From NCBI RefSeq assembly GCF_004363045.1, contig NZ_SNYJ01000001.1, positions 321,218 to 385,217 on the forward strand: DNA of 64,000 nt, written 5' to 3'. This document shows, in pieces, positions 28,423 to 37,482 of this stretch (its first letter is position 1; the number at the start of each line of letters is the position of its first letter). This DNA comes from Aureibacillus halotolerans (lineage in GTDB: Bacteria > Bacillota > Bacilli > Bacillales > DSM-28697). The notes beneath the pieces are model-generated. The model saw only the letters and a program-made list of their open reading frames with translations. It searched no databases and had not been told where the DNA came from. Position numbers and translations under genes: made by a program.

Positions 28423-29922
28423 TTATTGCAACTCTGCAAACGATTCGCCATATTCCTTGGCTACCTGTTCTCCTCCGCTTTTTCTCCATTTTTCAATTTC
28501 TGCCTGCCACTCTTCCTCATTGATCTCACCCATCACAAATTTGGTGTTTGCATCATCAATGATCGTACTTAACTGGCCGCCTTTTTCAGCCGAGGTTTGT
28601 GATGTGAGTGACATTGTTGGGTTGTGAACAGCGGCTTCTAAATTTTCCTCCAATGTTTCGGCAACATCCTTTTGCAAAGGGGTCAGTTCGTTCTCAATGG
28701 CATTCACCTCAGCGGGTACGATACCCATTGGCAAACGATACGGCAAATGAATGTCATTCTGGAAGTCTCCACCGTCTAACTTCTCAACCCCATCGTCCGT
28801 TTTCTCATAATGGACGCCTTCAATGCCCCATTTAAACAGGTTTGCCATCGGCTCTTCGGCCAGCTTTTCATAAAACCCAAGAATTTGCTTCAGTTCTTCT
28901 TCTGATTTCACCGCGGGTTTTGGGAAGAGAAAGACGCCATTTGCGCCAGAACCAGCCGCAACGCGAAGCTCACCGCCTTCCTCAGGGGCCAGACCAGCGA
29001 ACACGCGAACGGATGAATCAGGATACGTTTGCGCAATGCGAGTTTCCATCGTTTCTGCGATGATACTCACATCTGGCCAAATACCTGCTGTTCCACCGGC
29101 AAACTCCTCTTCCCATTGTGAACGCTCAATCACGGCAAAATTACGATTGATCAGTTCTTCATCATACAGCTTTTTAATAAACTTCAGTGCCTCCATGTAG
29201 CCGTCTGTGGAGGTGGCATGAGTGAATACGCCATCTTCCTCCTTCCAGGTATTCGGTGCCCCCATCATAGGTGCAATGCGATACATAGCGGATCCAATAC
29301 CAGAAATTGACATTCCATACGTATCATCTTCGCCATTCTGATCAGGATCCTCAGTTGTGAATGCTTTCATCACGTTATAAAAATCGTCAATCGTCTCTGG
29401 CTCCTCAAGTCCGACGTTTTCAAGCCAGTCATGACGGTATATAAACACATCACGCGCGATTTCACGAACCTTCGGCAATCCATAGATCTTGCCTTTAAAC
29501 GACGTGTTCTTATAGATAATATCATCAATTGATGACAAATTCGGGTAATCTTCCAGATAAGGACCGATCTCCCAAAAGACCCCGTTTTGCAGGGCATTTT
29601 CCATGTACGCCCCGTCCATATTCGTATATACGGCTTTTGGCAGATCACCAGAAGCGACCATGACAGGAAGTTTTTCACCGTAGGTCGCTGACGGATAGGC
29701 TTGAATTGACAAATCTACGCCCGTATAGTCCTCTATGATCCGTTCAATCTCATTGTCTGCTTGTGGAAATTCAACGCCGTCAAAGTTCATCCCGACAGTA
29801 AGGTTTAGCCGACCATCCTCAGATCCTTCGTTTGCGTCACTCGCTTGATCAGCGGAACAGCCCGCGATGACGAGAACGAAGCAGGTGCTTGCCAGAAGCA
29901 TTTTCAATGTAAGCGATTTCAC
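28423..29922 (-). CDS. Sugar ABC transporter substrate-binding lipoprotein
   Basis: About 499 residues, family 1 solute-binding protein of the LplA/YtcQ size class. Lipobox VIAGC follows an N-terminal hydrophobic stretch. LPVMVASGDLPKAVYTNMDGAY and FKGKIYGLPKVRE are typical of the group. The likely start is the GTG at 29922 (MKSLTLKMLLAST), with AAGGAG upstream. Third gene after two permeases. Together with uxuA nearby the ligand may be a glucuronate-containing oligosaccharide, as in aldouronate systems (inference). Confidence 0.88.
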   Translation of the reverse strand: MKSLTLKMLLASTCFVLVIAGCSADQASDANEGSEDGRLNLTVGMNFDGVEFPQADNEIERIIEDYTGVDLSIQAYPSATYGEKLPVMVASGDLPKAVYTNMDGAYMENALQNGVFWEIGPYLEDYPNLSSIDDIIYKNTSFKGKIYGLPKVREIARDVFIYRHDWLENVGLEEPETIDDFYNVMKAFTTEDPDQNGEDDTYGMSISGIGSAMYRIAPMMGAPNTWKEEDGVFTHATSTDGYMEALKFIKKLYDEELINRNFAVIERSQWEEEFAGGTAGIWPDVSIIAETMETRIAQTYPDSSVRVFAGLAPEEGGELRVAAGSGANGVFLFPKPAVKSEEELKQILGFYEKLAEEPMANLFKWGIEGVHYEKTDDGVEKLDGGDFQNDIHLPYRLPMGIVPAEVNAIENELTPLQKDVAETLEENLEAAVHNPTMSLTSQTSAEKGGQLSTIIDDANTKFVMGEINEEEWQAEIEKWRKSGGEQVAKEYGESFAELQ

Positions 29923-29959
29923 TTTTGAACACAACTCCTTTTCATTGATAAAATCATCG

Positions 29960-30817
29960 TTAGCCTTTGACTGAGCCTAAAAGAACGCCCTTTGCAAAGT
30001 GCTTTTGTAAAAAGGGATAGACAAGCATAATCGGCACAATCGATACAACGATAACCGCCATTTTGATGCCTTGGGAAAGCATCACTGAATCGCTTGCTAC
30101 TTCGCCTCCTGATTCCCCTACAGCTCCTTGCGACAAGATGACAACCTGCCTCAACAGAACCTGAACCGGCCACTTCGACGAATCGTTAATGTATAAAATG
30201 GCATTGAAATACTGATTCCATAAGCCTACCGCATGGAACAGACCGAGCGCAGCCAAAGCCGGCAGCGACAACGGCAGCACAATTTGTGTCAGCACTCTAA
30301 TTTCATGCGCTCCATCCATTTTTGCCGATTCCTTTAATTCGTTTGGAATGCTTTGAAAAAAGCTTTTTAAGATGATCAAGTTGAACGCACTCAGTGCATT
30401 CGGAATCATGAGCGCCCATAACGTGTCCGTTAGTCCAACACCTTCGACGACAAAATAAGTTGGGATCATCCCGCCATTAAAAATCATCGTGAACACAACA
30501 AGCAGCATGATGATGCTCCTGCCTGGCAGGGCCGTGTGCGACAATGCGTACGCCATGAGCGAGGCAAGCACGAGATGAATCGCAGTTCCAACAATCGTAA
30601 TATAGACCGACACGAGCATGCTTCGCGGAAACGTCGCCGTCGAAAAGATATAGGCGTAGGCATCAAAAGAAAAGCTCGTTGGAATCAAATCCGTTGAATT
30701 TGAAAAAGAGGAAACGACGACATAAACAAACGGCAGCAATGTCGCTATCCCTAACAATGTCAAAAACACATAATTGCAACCATCAAAGAGCCGTCCTAAA
30801 AAACTATTATTCGTCAC
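29960..30817 (-). CDS. Sugar ABC transporter permease (LplC/YtcP type)
   Basis: 285 residues, six helices. EAA loop ELKESAKMDGAHEIRVLTQIVLPLSLPAL and C-terminal FLQKHFAKGVLLGSVKG are characteristic of this permease class. GTG start after GGAGG. It lies 20 bases downstream of its partner permease. No ATPase gene is in the cluster; such systems usually share the MsmX ATPase. Confidence 0.92.
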   Translation of the reverse strand: MTNNSFLGRLFDGCNYVFLTLLGIATLLPFVYVVVSSFSNSTDLIPTSFSFDAYAYIFSTATFPRSMLVSVYITIVGTAIHLVLASLMAYALSHTALPGRSIIMLLVVFTMIFNGGMIPTYFVVEGVGLTDTLWALMIPNALSAFNLIILKSFFQSIPNELKESAKMDGAHEIRVLTQIVLPLSLPALAALGLFHAVGLWNQYFNAILYINDSSKWPVQVLLRQVVILSQGAVGESGGEVASDSVMLSQGIKMAVIVVSIVPIMLVYPFLQKHFAKGVLLGSVKG

Positions 30818-30837
30818 GTCAAGCCTCCTTCCTTTGC

Positions 30838-31797
30838 TTAATACAAGCCTTCTTCACCAAATTTTTTCGCTAATTGATTGGCCCCCATCACAAGCACGAG
30901 CCCGACAAGCGACTTAAATAGCCCTACAGCTGCACTGTAGCTGAATTGTCCTTGCCGCATCCCAACAACATACACATACGTATCGAATACCTCACCGACT
31001 TCTCGGTTCAACGCATTCAGCATAAGGAAAATTTGTTCAAAGCCGAGATCGAGAAAATTGCCGAGTCGCAGAATAAGTAAAATGACAATTACACTTTTAA
31101 TTGAAGGGAGCGTAATATGCCAAAGCTGGCGAAAACGGTTGGCGCCGTCCATTTTTGCTGACTCATACAATACCGGGCTGACACCAGACAAGGCAGCGAG
31201 GAAAATAATCGTTCCCCAACCCGCGTCCTTCCAAATCATTTGCATAATAATGAGCGGACGAAACCAGTCTTCACTCGTCAGAAATGCCACGGGTTCCCTA
31301 CCGAGTGATGTCAGCAATACGTTGATCACACCATTTTCCCCTTCAAGAAACAAATACGTAATCCCGACGACGACCACCCAGGACAGAAAATGTGGCACGT
31401 ACACAAACGTCTGAATAGAACGCTTAAACCACTCCCGTCGCACCTCATTTAACAACATCGACAGGACAATCGTCAGCGGGAAAAACACAAGCACATCTAG
31501 AAAGGCAATATAAAGCGTGTTGCGTAACAGCATCCAAAACTGTGGTTCACCGAAAAAACGTTCAAAATGAGCAAAGCCGACCCATTCGCTTTGTAGAAAC
31601 CCTAAGTACGGCTGATAGTTTTGAAACGCCATCGCCACACCGCCCATTGGCAAATACTTAAAGATGGCGAAGTACAAGACACCTGGCAATAGAAACAGGT
31701 ACAGCCAGCGCTCTTTCCACATACGTAGCCAAAGGGGCTTTTTTTCCATCGCAAAGGGCAGCGCTTGTCGCTCCGTTTGCATCACTTCTTTTTTCAT
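30838..31797 (-). CDS. Sugar ABC transporter permease (LplB/YteP type)
   Basis: About 319 residues. LFLLPGVLYFAIFKYLPMGGVAMAFQNY at the first helix and ESAKMDGANRFRQLWHITLPSIKS as the EAA loop identify the LplB-like class. GGGGGTG lies before the ATG at 31797 (MKKEVMQ); the frame is open to 31842 but without a ribosome binding site. First gene of the operon, preceded by a perfect cre site. Confidence 0.91.
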   Translation of the reverse strand: MKKEVMQTERQALPFAMEKKPLWLRMWKERWLYLFLLPGVLYFAIFKYLPMGGVAMAFQNYQPYLGFLQSEWVGFAHFERFFGEPQFWMLLRNTLYIAFLDVLVFFPLTIVLSMLLNEVRREWFKRSIQTFVYVPHFLSWVVVVGITYLFLEGENGVINVLLTSLGREPVAFLTSEDWFRPLIIMQMIWKDAGWGTIIFLAALSGVSPVLYESAKMDGANRFRQLWHITLPSIKSVIVILLILRLGNFLDLGFEQIFLMLNALNREVGEVFDTYVYVVGMRQGQFSYSAAVGLFKSLVGLVLVMGANQLAKKFGEEGLY

Positions 31798-31845
31798 GAA
31801 TTTCACCCCCTTCTTCAAAGACGTCAATCCCTTCATACACAAGGA

Positions 31846-31860
31846 AGGTACCGCTTACAT
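31846..31860 (-). promoter_or_regulatory. cre site (CcpA operator) before the sugar ABC operon
   Basis: Minus-strand ATGTAAGCGGTACCT matches every position of the cre consensus WTGNAANCGNWNNCW. It lies downstream of the proposed -10, so CcpA would act as a roadblock under good carbon supply. Confidence 0.8.
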
Positions 31861-31881
31861 TAAAGCGAATGGAAGCATGTG

Positions 31882-31909
31882 TATATATCCATTTGACAAC
31901 TTCGGGCAA
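31882..31909 (-). promoter_or_regulatory. Probable promoter of the sugar ABC operon
   Basis: TTGCCC, 16 bp, TATATA on the minus strand, 22 bp before the cre site. Moderate match to sigma-A. Confidence 0.5.
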
Positions 31910-32010
31910 AGACCACGTGTAGCAAGGGGTTTGGAAAGAAATGTACATTTTATAGACAGGAGGAAGGATGGGGGGTTTATTTGCGTTAAACCTGAGCCAC
32001 TTGCCGCCCA

Positions 32011-32206
32011 TTCGAGCACTTTCGCACCGTATCCGAGCAGTTGGTACCGTTATCCGCGCACCTTCTCTTCCTATCCGAACAGATAGAGGGGCTACCCGCG
32101 CACTTGCTGCCATTTCGAGCACTTTTGTCCCGTATCCGAGCAGTTTCTGCCGTTATCCGCGCACTTTCTTCTCCTATCCGAGCAGTTGGAGGTGCTATTC
32201 GCGCAG
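32011..32206. repeat. Third array of CG(C/A)GC motifs with exact 21-bp phasing
   Basis: Units TATCCGAGCAG, TATCCGCGCAC and variants. Motif starts at 32013, 32034, 32055, 32076, 32097, 32116, 32137, 32158, 32179 and 32200: eight of nine steps are 21 bp and one is 19. Bases between motifs vary. It sits upstream of the sugar ABC operon promoter. Confidence 0.88.
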
Positions 32207-32243
32207 TTTCAATTCCCTTTAACTTGTGTACTTTGCACGTCAC

Positions 32244-32289
32244 AAGACAATCAAAACCACCAGCGTGAACTGGTGGTTTTGATTGTCTT
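32244..32289. other. Perfect 20-bp hairpin
   Basis: Arms 32244-32263 and 32270-32289 are perfect inverse complements around a 6-base loop. There is no clear T-run on either side. It could be a bidirectional transcription barrier or a mobile-element relic. Confidence 0.6.
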
Positions 32290-32462
32290 TGTTACCGGCC
32301 TAGGTCTTAAAGGCCCGCTGAATGGGTTTCTCTCTTGCACCACATTCACTCACCAATGCTAAAGGGGTTTGCAAAAGACCCATTCGACTAAGGTATCGAA
32401 TTACTCATATACATGATGCGAATGGCATAACATCAACAAAGCGATCAAAAGTTCATTGGGGC

Positions 32463-32491
32463 TTGATCAAAAGATTTTTGGGTATTATACT
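32463..32491 (+). promoter_or_regulatory. Promoter of a candidate small RNA
   Basis: TTGATC, 17-bp spacer, TATACT, with no downstream reading frame that has a ribosome binding site. Confidence 0.6.
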
Positions 32492-32497
32492 AAGTGT

Positions 32498-32637
32498 ACA
32501 CACTACACGAGACCTATCATAAAATGATTGGCGACACCTAATGAAAAATCAACACGGTGAATCGTCCAATCATGATAGGGATAACACATGATTTTTTTAA
32601 AGAAGCACTGGTGAAAAAGCCTGTGCTTCTTTACTTT
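32498..32637 (+). ncRNA. Candidate structured small RNA of about 140 nt
   Basis: Lies between a good promoter (32463-32491) and a terminator-like hairpin AAAGAAGCAC/GTGCTTCTTT (32599-32632) followed by ACTTTTG. Inside, CCTATCAT...GATTGG (32513-32531) pairs with CCAATCATGATAGG (32566-32579), with a small bulge. No coding potential is evident. It does not match an RNA family I recognise. The overlapping 89-codon frame at 32557-32826 begins inside the stem and lacks a Shine-Dalgarno. Confidence 0.5.
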
Positions 32638-32976
32638 TGTAGACAGAGCACATTGATTGGCTCACTTTTCCTTAAGTTCGAAAGAATTAATAGTGGAATT
32701 CAAATTTTTTTCACACCATACTTATTTAAGAACCTTTGCTTTCGGCCTCAATTGCACCTTCTTTGCTTTTGGTCCAGGCCTACTTTTAGAGGAAAGCCCT
32801 GCATCACGTCGTTCATGAAAGTTTGACTACCCGAGTTCTCGGATCCTTGATAAGACACTCAGCCCCTAAATCGAAAAAATATTTTCTGAAATTATTAAGC
32901 GAGGCAAAGCACCGTAGTAGCTTCTTTTGAATTATTCTTCAATACCTGAATGGACGAACACCTATCAACCCTATAA
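32638..32976. other. Non-coding stretch, possibly decayed
   Basis: No supportable gene. On the minus strand a short broken frame (KSRPGPKAKKVQLRPKAKVLK) is rich in Lys and Arg and may be a transposase relic, but I cannot assign it. Confidence 0.35.
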
Positions 32977-33000
32977 AGAACGTGCCCCACGACACGCTCT
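32977..33000 (-). terminator. Second terminator after the 33-kb solute-binding gene
   Basis: AGAGCGTG and CACGTTCT (one G-U) form an 8-bp stem followed by TTTATAG on the minus strand. Its arms resemble the terminator at 26047. Confidence 0.55.
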
Positions 33001-33020
33001 TGTAACACTCATCAAGACCT

Positions 33021-33046
33021 AAAAAACGACAAGCCTCGGCTCGTCG
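33021..33046 (-). terminator. Terminator of the second sugar ABC operon
   Basis: CGACGAGCC and GGCTTGTCG (one G-U) form a compact stem followed by TTTTTTAGG on the minus strand, 20 bases after the stop. Confidence 0.85.
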
Positions 33047-33065
33047 CAGCTTTATTCCGTTGGTT

Positions 33066-34418
33066 TTAGCGATTCTCCACCCAAGCGGTACTTTCTTCCT
33101 GGGCCTTTTGCAATGCTTCGTCAGCGTTACGTTGCCCGGTGAGTGCGGCTTCAATCTCGGATGTCAGGATAAAGCGTGGCTGTGAGGAGCCCCATGGATA
33201 CCTTGGTGTCCACGGGGAGCTGATGGCCTCAAAGACTGGCTCCATCAAATTGCTGTACTCCTTCGTGCTTTCCCACTCTTTTGCGGCTTCGATTGCTGGC
33301 ATCGCGTTCGCTTCTTCAAAGATGTATTTCTGTGTAAATTCACTGACGGAAAACTTGATCCATTCCCAAGCCAACTCCTTATTGTCGCTGTCTTTCGCAA
33401 TCGTTGTTGGGCTGCCAGCGAATAATCCACCAACACCTTCATCGTTTTTAAACTCCTGAGCAATGCCAAGGCGCTCCCCTAAGCCCTGCGCGTATGCAGG
33501 CACAACGGTGTCTCCTGGTCCCTGATTCATCATAATCGCTATGTTGTTTTCTTTGGTCAGCCATTTCTCATTGCCTTGATTACTCACTATGCCTTCTGGA
33601 GCGTATTCACTCATTTCGAGCAACCAGTTCAAACCATTATTCATTTCCTCGGAGTCAAACGCAAATTCGACTTCGTCCCAAGCAAAACCTGTGCCCCATT
33701 GACCGTTTTGCCCTTCAGCTAAATTGATCAGCGTAAAGGCTGACGACCAATCGCCACGAAAAAAGATGCCATAGTTCTGCTCCCCGGTTTCCGGATTTTC
33801 CCCTGTCATTTGCTTTGCCTTTTCAGCAACCTCTTCCATCGTTGGATAATCTGATAAATACTCGACGCCCCACTGATCAAATAACGTTTTGTCATAGGTG
33901 ATAAAACGGGCATCGGCAAGAAACGGCATGCCATAAATCTCAAGCTCCTCACTCTCCGGCCCGATCACTTTCCAGCCTTCGATCTGCTTCTCAATAAAGA
34001 CATCCAAACTAAACTCTGGATCATTGTCGATAAACGGCTGTAACGGCTCAAGCACACCTTTTGGCGCAAAATCGGCAATGCCCGGCATCTGATAGACGTC
34101 AGCTTCCCCAGAGGTCAGCATTGCCTGCGTTTTTTCGGTATACCCCTCCCACGGCATAATGATAAAGTTGACGGTTGCCCCTGGGTGTTGTTTTTCAAAT
34201 TCTTCCTTGAGCACAGACACTCCCTTAGTACGTTCCCCAGTGATCGGATTCGTCGTTTCTTCCTCAGCAAAGTCACCGATGAGCTGAACCGTAATTTCCT
34301 GCCCTGCCCATTCTCCAGTCGTTTTGTCTGTCTCTGCGGCCCCATCCGTTTCGTTCGACGAGCAGCCTGCCACAAGTAGGAACATCGCAAATAAACATCC
34401 AATCATCATTTTTTTCAT
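33066..34418 (-). CDS. Sugar ABC transporter solute-binding lipoprotein (family 1)
   Basis: 450 residues. Lipobox LLVAGC within the first 20 residues. MPWEGYTEKTQAMLTSGEADVYQMPG and GLFAGSPTTIAKDSDNKELAWEWIKF are family 1 carbohydrate-binding protein features. GGAGG lies before the ATG at 34418 (MKKMMIGC). Last gene of a permease-permease-binding protein operon (36246 down to 33066). No ATPase is encoded, so a shared MsmX-type ATPase is expected. Confidence 0.9.
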   Translation of the reverse strand: MKKMMIGCLFAMFLLVAGCSSNETDGAAETDKTTGEWAGQEITVQLIGDFAEEETTNPITGERTKGVSVLKEEFEKQHPGATVNFIIMPWEGYTEKTQAMLTSGEADVYQMPGIADFAPKGVLEPLQPFIDNDPEFSLDVFIEKQIEGWKVIGPESEELEIYGMPFLADARFITYDKTLFDQWGVEYLSDYPTMEEVAEKAKQMTGENPETGEQNYGIFFRGDWSSAFTLINLAEGQNGQWGTGFAWDEVEFAFDSEEMNNGLNWLLEMSEYAPEGIVSNQGNEKWLTKENNIAIMMNQGPGDTVVPAYAQGLGERLGIAQEFKNDEGVGGLFAGSPTTIAKDSDNKELAWEWIKFSVSEFTQKYIFEEANAMPAIEAAKEWESTKEYSNLMEPVFEAISSPWTPRYPWGSSQPRFILTSEIEAALTGQRNADEALQKAQEESTAWVENR

Positions 34419-34442
34419 CGTGGTTTCCTCCATTTTCTCTTG

Positions 34443-35297
34443 TTACTCACCCTTTAATCCACTAAGCGCAATGCTTTGAATGATGTAGCGCTGCAAAAAG
34501 AGATACAGGACAACAATCGGGAGAATACTGACCGTTGCCAACGCCATTGTTAGCCCACCAAGACTCGTGCCATTTTCAAGCGAAAAGCTTGCCAAATACA
34601 GCGGCACCGTATGCAAGTCTTGATTATTTAACACTACAAGCGGCCACATAAAATCGTTCCAGCTCCAAATAAACGCCAATATGATCATCGTCGCTGAGAT
34701 TGGTCCAGCCAATGGCATGAACACACGAAAAAAGGTTTTAAACTCTCCTGCCCCATCGATCTGCGCCGCTTCTCGTAACGTGTTTGGCAGTTGATCAAAG
34801 TACTGTTTTGATAAAAAGATCAGCATACCGTTCACGAGCGGCGGCAAGATGAGCGGCCAAAATGTATTTAGCAATCCAAAGGTATTGAACAGCTGATAAA
34901 GCGGGATCAGGCGCGGCTCCATCGGAATCATTAATGTGCCAAGGACGATGATAAAGAGAATCTTTTTCCCTTTGAATTGGCCTTTTGAAAAAGCATACCC
35001 CGCTAAAAGTGAGGAGGTGACGGTAATGCACACCGAGCTGACCGTCACGATGGCGGAGTTCAGATACGACTGCAAAAGTCGCCCGTTTTCAAAGACAATA
35101 TTGAAGTTAAACGGAGACGGCTCGTCAGGGATGAGCTTTGGTGGAAACGGCATCGTAATATTTGCCGTGCGATCAAAGCCGACGCTAACCATCCACGCAA
35201 ACGGCGCCATCAGGAGGCAGCCAAACAAAAGCAGCACACCAAATTTCACAGTATCTAGTGGCTTGAACTTTTTTTTCGTTTTCGTTGCTTGGTTCAT
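34443..35297 (-). CDS. Sugar ABC transporter permease (MalG type)
   Basis: 284 residues with six helices. EAA loop LREAAQIDGAGEFKTFFRVFMPLAGP and C-terminal FLQRYIIQSIALSGLKG. ATG preceded by GGGGG. It lies 16 bases after the partner permease stop and 24 bases before the binding-protein gene. Confidence 0.93.
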   Translation of the reverse strand: MNQATKTKKKFKPLDTVKFGVLLLFGCLLMAPFAWMVSVGFDRTANITMPFPPKLIPDEPSPFNFNIVFENGRLLQSYLNSAIVTVSSVCITVTSSLLAGYAFSKGQFKGKKILFIIVLGTLMIPMEPRLIPLYQLFNTFGLLNTFWPLILPPLVNGMLIFLSKQYFDQLPNTLREAAQIDGAGEFKTFFRVFMPLAGPISATMIILAFIWSWNDFMWPLVVLNNQDLHTVPLYLASFSLENGTSLGGLTMALATVSILPIVVLYLFLQRYIIQSIALSGLKGE

Positions 35298-35313
35298 CGC
35301 TCGTTCCCCCTTT

Positions 35314-36246
35314 CTAAAGTTTCATGTTCGACACTCTGAGGTTCACAAAGGTGAACACGAGAATAATCATAAACATAATGTACGTTGCCGCCGAGGCAAT
35401 GCCGAACTCAAAGCCAGTAAAGCCCCGTTCGTAGATAAAGGCGCCCATCGTTTGAATCGAACGCGCGGGGCTTCCACTCGGGCCACCAAGCACGTACACT
35501 TCGTTAAATCGCTGCAGGGCTCCAATCCAGCCAGTAATTAAAAGGAAGGCAAACGTTGACGACATGTTTGGGATGGTGATGAATAGCCATTGCTGCAGGT
35601 CGCTGGCACCATCAATCCGTGCAGCTTCATACATTTCCGCGGAAATGGCTTGTAGGTTGGCAAGGCAAATGATGATGACAAAGCCTATCCAATGCCACAC
35701 CGCCAGCATAATGACGCCCCATTTGGATGTCGATGGATCCGATAGCCAGCCTGGCGTAGGGAGTCCCAAAAATTCTAGCGAGTAGTTTACAATCCCCATC
35801 TGTGGATGCAGCACAAAGGCAAAGATCATCGCTGCCGCAACGATGGACGTGACATTCGGCAGGAAATAAACGACTTTGAAAAAGTTTTGCCCTCGCGATA
35901 CAGAATTGATGAGTGAAGCGAACACAAAACCAAGCGGCACAGTGATCGCGATCTGAAAAAAGCCGATAAAAAAAGTATTCCATACGGAGTTCCAAAACGG
36001 ACCGGATGTGAGCACGGTCTGAAAATTTGCGAGCCCGATAAATTGCTCGGCCGCTCCAGTCGTTTGGAAAAAGCTGAGCCGAAGTGACTCAAGAATGGGG
36101 TACACCATGAAGAGAAGAATGCCGAGCAGACTCGGCAATAAAAACAAATACCAGACGCGACTTGAATGGGGCAGACGTGATTTTCCCCGAAGACTGATTG
36201 TTTGAGGCGATTGCTCTGTTTGAGCCTCAAGCTTTGATGGACGCAT
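35314..36246 (-). CDS. Sugar ABC transporter permease (MalF type)
   Basis: 310 residues. First helix YLFLLPSLLGILLFMVYPI. EAA loop MYEAARIDGASDLQQWLFITIPNMSS. C-terminal LVFTFVNLRVSNMKL. AGGAG precedes the ATG. First gene of the second sugar operon. Confidence 0.92.
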   Translation of the reverse strand: MRPSKLEAQTEQSPQTISLRGKSRLPHSSRVWYLFLLPSLLGILLFMVYPILESLRLSFFQTTGAAEQFIGLANFQTVLTSGPFWNSVWNTFFIGFFQIAITVPLGFVFASLINSVSRGQNFFKVVYFLPNVTSIVAAAMIFAFVLHPQMGIVNYSLEFLGLPTPGWLSDPSTSKWGVIMLAVWHWIGFVIIICLANLQAISAEMYEAARIDGASDLQQWLFITIPNMSSTFAFLLITGWIGALQRFNEVYVLGGPSGSPARSIQTMGAFIYERGFTGFEFGIASAATYIMFMIILVFTFVNLRVSNMKL

Positions 36247-36509
36247 TACAAGACACTCCTTTCGTTTATGACAGCGCTATCATTTTCTAAGTAAGCAACA
36301 ATTGTTGGTTTAATGTATCTTTTTCACTTTATCATTTATCATAATTATTAGATTATAAATTCTTGTTGGATTTGCGCGACTACTTAGCAGATCTTGCTAT
36401 GTGAATTGAGGGACACGTTCGTGGGAGTGCGAAGTGGTATTTAAGCTTTCTCGTCGAGATTCAAGCGACTGGATTTCCTTGTTCCTCTTAAACATGGCAG
36501 ATAAAAGAA
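36247..36509. other. Upstream region of the second sugar ABC operon
   Basis: AT-rich, with no convincing gene and no clean promoter hexamers that I would defend. It runs from the first permease start to the terminator at 36510. Confidence 0.5.
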
Positions 36510-36563
36510 AAACCAAGGCTATCCCTAAAGTCATAACGATGAACTTTGGGACCACCTTGGTTT
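36510..36563 (-). terminator. Terminator of the TPR gene
   Basis: Outer stem AAACCAAGG/CCTTGGTTT with an inner CTTT-GGG pairing, then TTTCTTTTATC on the minus strand. It lies 88 bases after the TPR stop. Confidence 0.6.
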
Positions 36564-36650
36564 CAAAATTTCTAGCTCACTTACGCGGATATAAGCAACT
36601 CACTTTGACTATTTAGGGGCTAAGCTTTCATAGCAAATGTGTTTGATTGC

Positions 36651-37184
36651 CTATTCTTTTGATGGCCACGTCTCATCAAGATGCTGCGCGTAAAAAGAAA
36701 TCCCACGTTTAAAGTATTGAAGCGTCTCATCATCAGTTGTTTCCATTAGATTATTTAAGACGAGTTCCATCGCTTTTTTATGCTCCCCTATATTGTAAAG
36801 GGCCATCGCATAAAAAATTTGCAATCCTCGATGATCAGGAAATTCTGTCACTCCTCGTCGAAGTGTCTCAACAGCATGATGATATTGTCCTAAAAGTCGG
36901 TACGTGCTTCCTAAACCAAGGAGACATCGCGCTAGACTTGATTGAGATAGCCCTTGATCAATCGCTTTGACGTAATACGGAATCGCCTTATCGCTTAATC
37001 CAGCATTATCATAGGAAATCCCAATTTGATACGTAATTTCTGCGTTTTCCGGATTTTGTTCCAGCAATTCTAATAGGAGGTTACGCGCCTCGGACAAAAT
37101 CACTTTGTCCTGTTTTGCACGTCCATATTCCCTTAACTCAATTGCTTTGGCTAGCCTTTCATGCGCTTCATTGTTTTCAGTCAT
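36651..37184 (-). CDS. Tetratricopeptide repeat protein
   Basis: About 177 residues. At least three TPR units, for example NAEITYQIGISYDNAGLSDKAIPYYVKA and ARCLLGLGSTYRLLGQYHHAVETLRRG. Resembles the short TPR proteins of Bacillaceae of unknown partner. Start uncertain: the frame opens at 37211 without a ribosome binding site, while the ATG at 37184 (MTENNEAHERLAK) has GTGGAG close by. Cytosolic; no functional context. Confidence 0.8.
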   Translation of the reverse strand: MTENNEAHERLAKAIELREYGRAKQDKVILSEARNLLLELLEQNPENAEITYQIGISYDNAGLSDKAIPYYVKAIDQGLSQSSLARCLLGLGSTYRLLGQYHHAVETLRRGVTEFPDHRGLQIFYAMALYNIGEHKKAMELVLNNLMETTDDETLQYFKRGISFYAQHLDETWPSKE

Positions 37185-37482
37185 TGTCTCCACTTCATTT
37201 TCATCAGCCATGTTTTTGCTTTGTGCGATGCTACTCTTGGTTAAAGTTGAATGAATAAAATCATTCTACTTGGGCCTCCTTAATTACTTGCTCATCCAAG
37301 CTCTCCTATACCTTAATTTTTCAAACGGGTACCGTCAATCCTGTAATGAACTCAGGTCTAAAATTCTAGAATTTTTCAAGGTTGCTTTAAGTCTTCGAAT
37401 CGTTTTATATGAACGGCATGCTTTACAGGACACGTGTTATCACCACATTAAAAAATCCACAACGTTTTGGCTGTGAATGCGT
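37185..37482. other. Intergenic stretch with a 16-bp palindrome
   Basis: No gene supported. AAAATTCTAGAATTTT at 37360-37375 is a perfect palindrome that might be a regulator site. A 68-codon plus-strand frame here lacks a ribosome binding site. Confidence 0.45.

Noticed and set aside
19974-32206. CRISPR arrays as an explanation for the 21-bp-phased repeats
   Set aside because: Repeats are too short and degenerate, intervening bases are not unique spacers of constant length, and no cas genes are present.
32557-32826. 89-codon plus-strand frame
   Set aside because: It starts inside the candidate small RNA stem, runs through its terminator and has no ribosome binding site.
36397-36555. 53-codon minus-strand frame with a hydrophobic segment
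   Set aside because: No ribosome binding site, and its start lies within the long terminator stem of the TPR gene.
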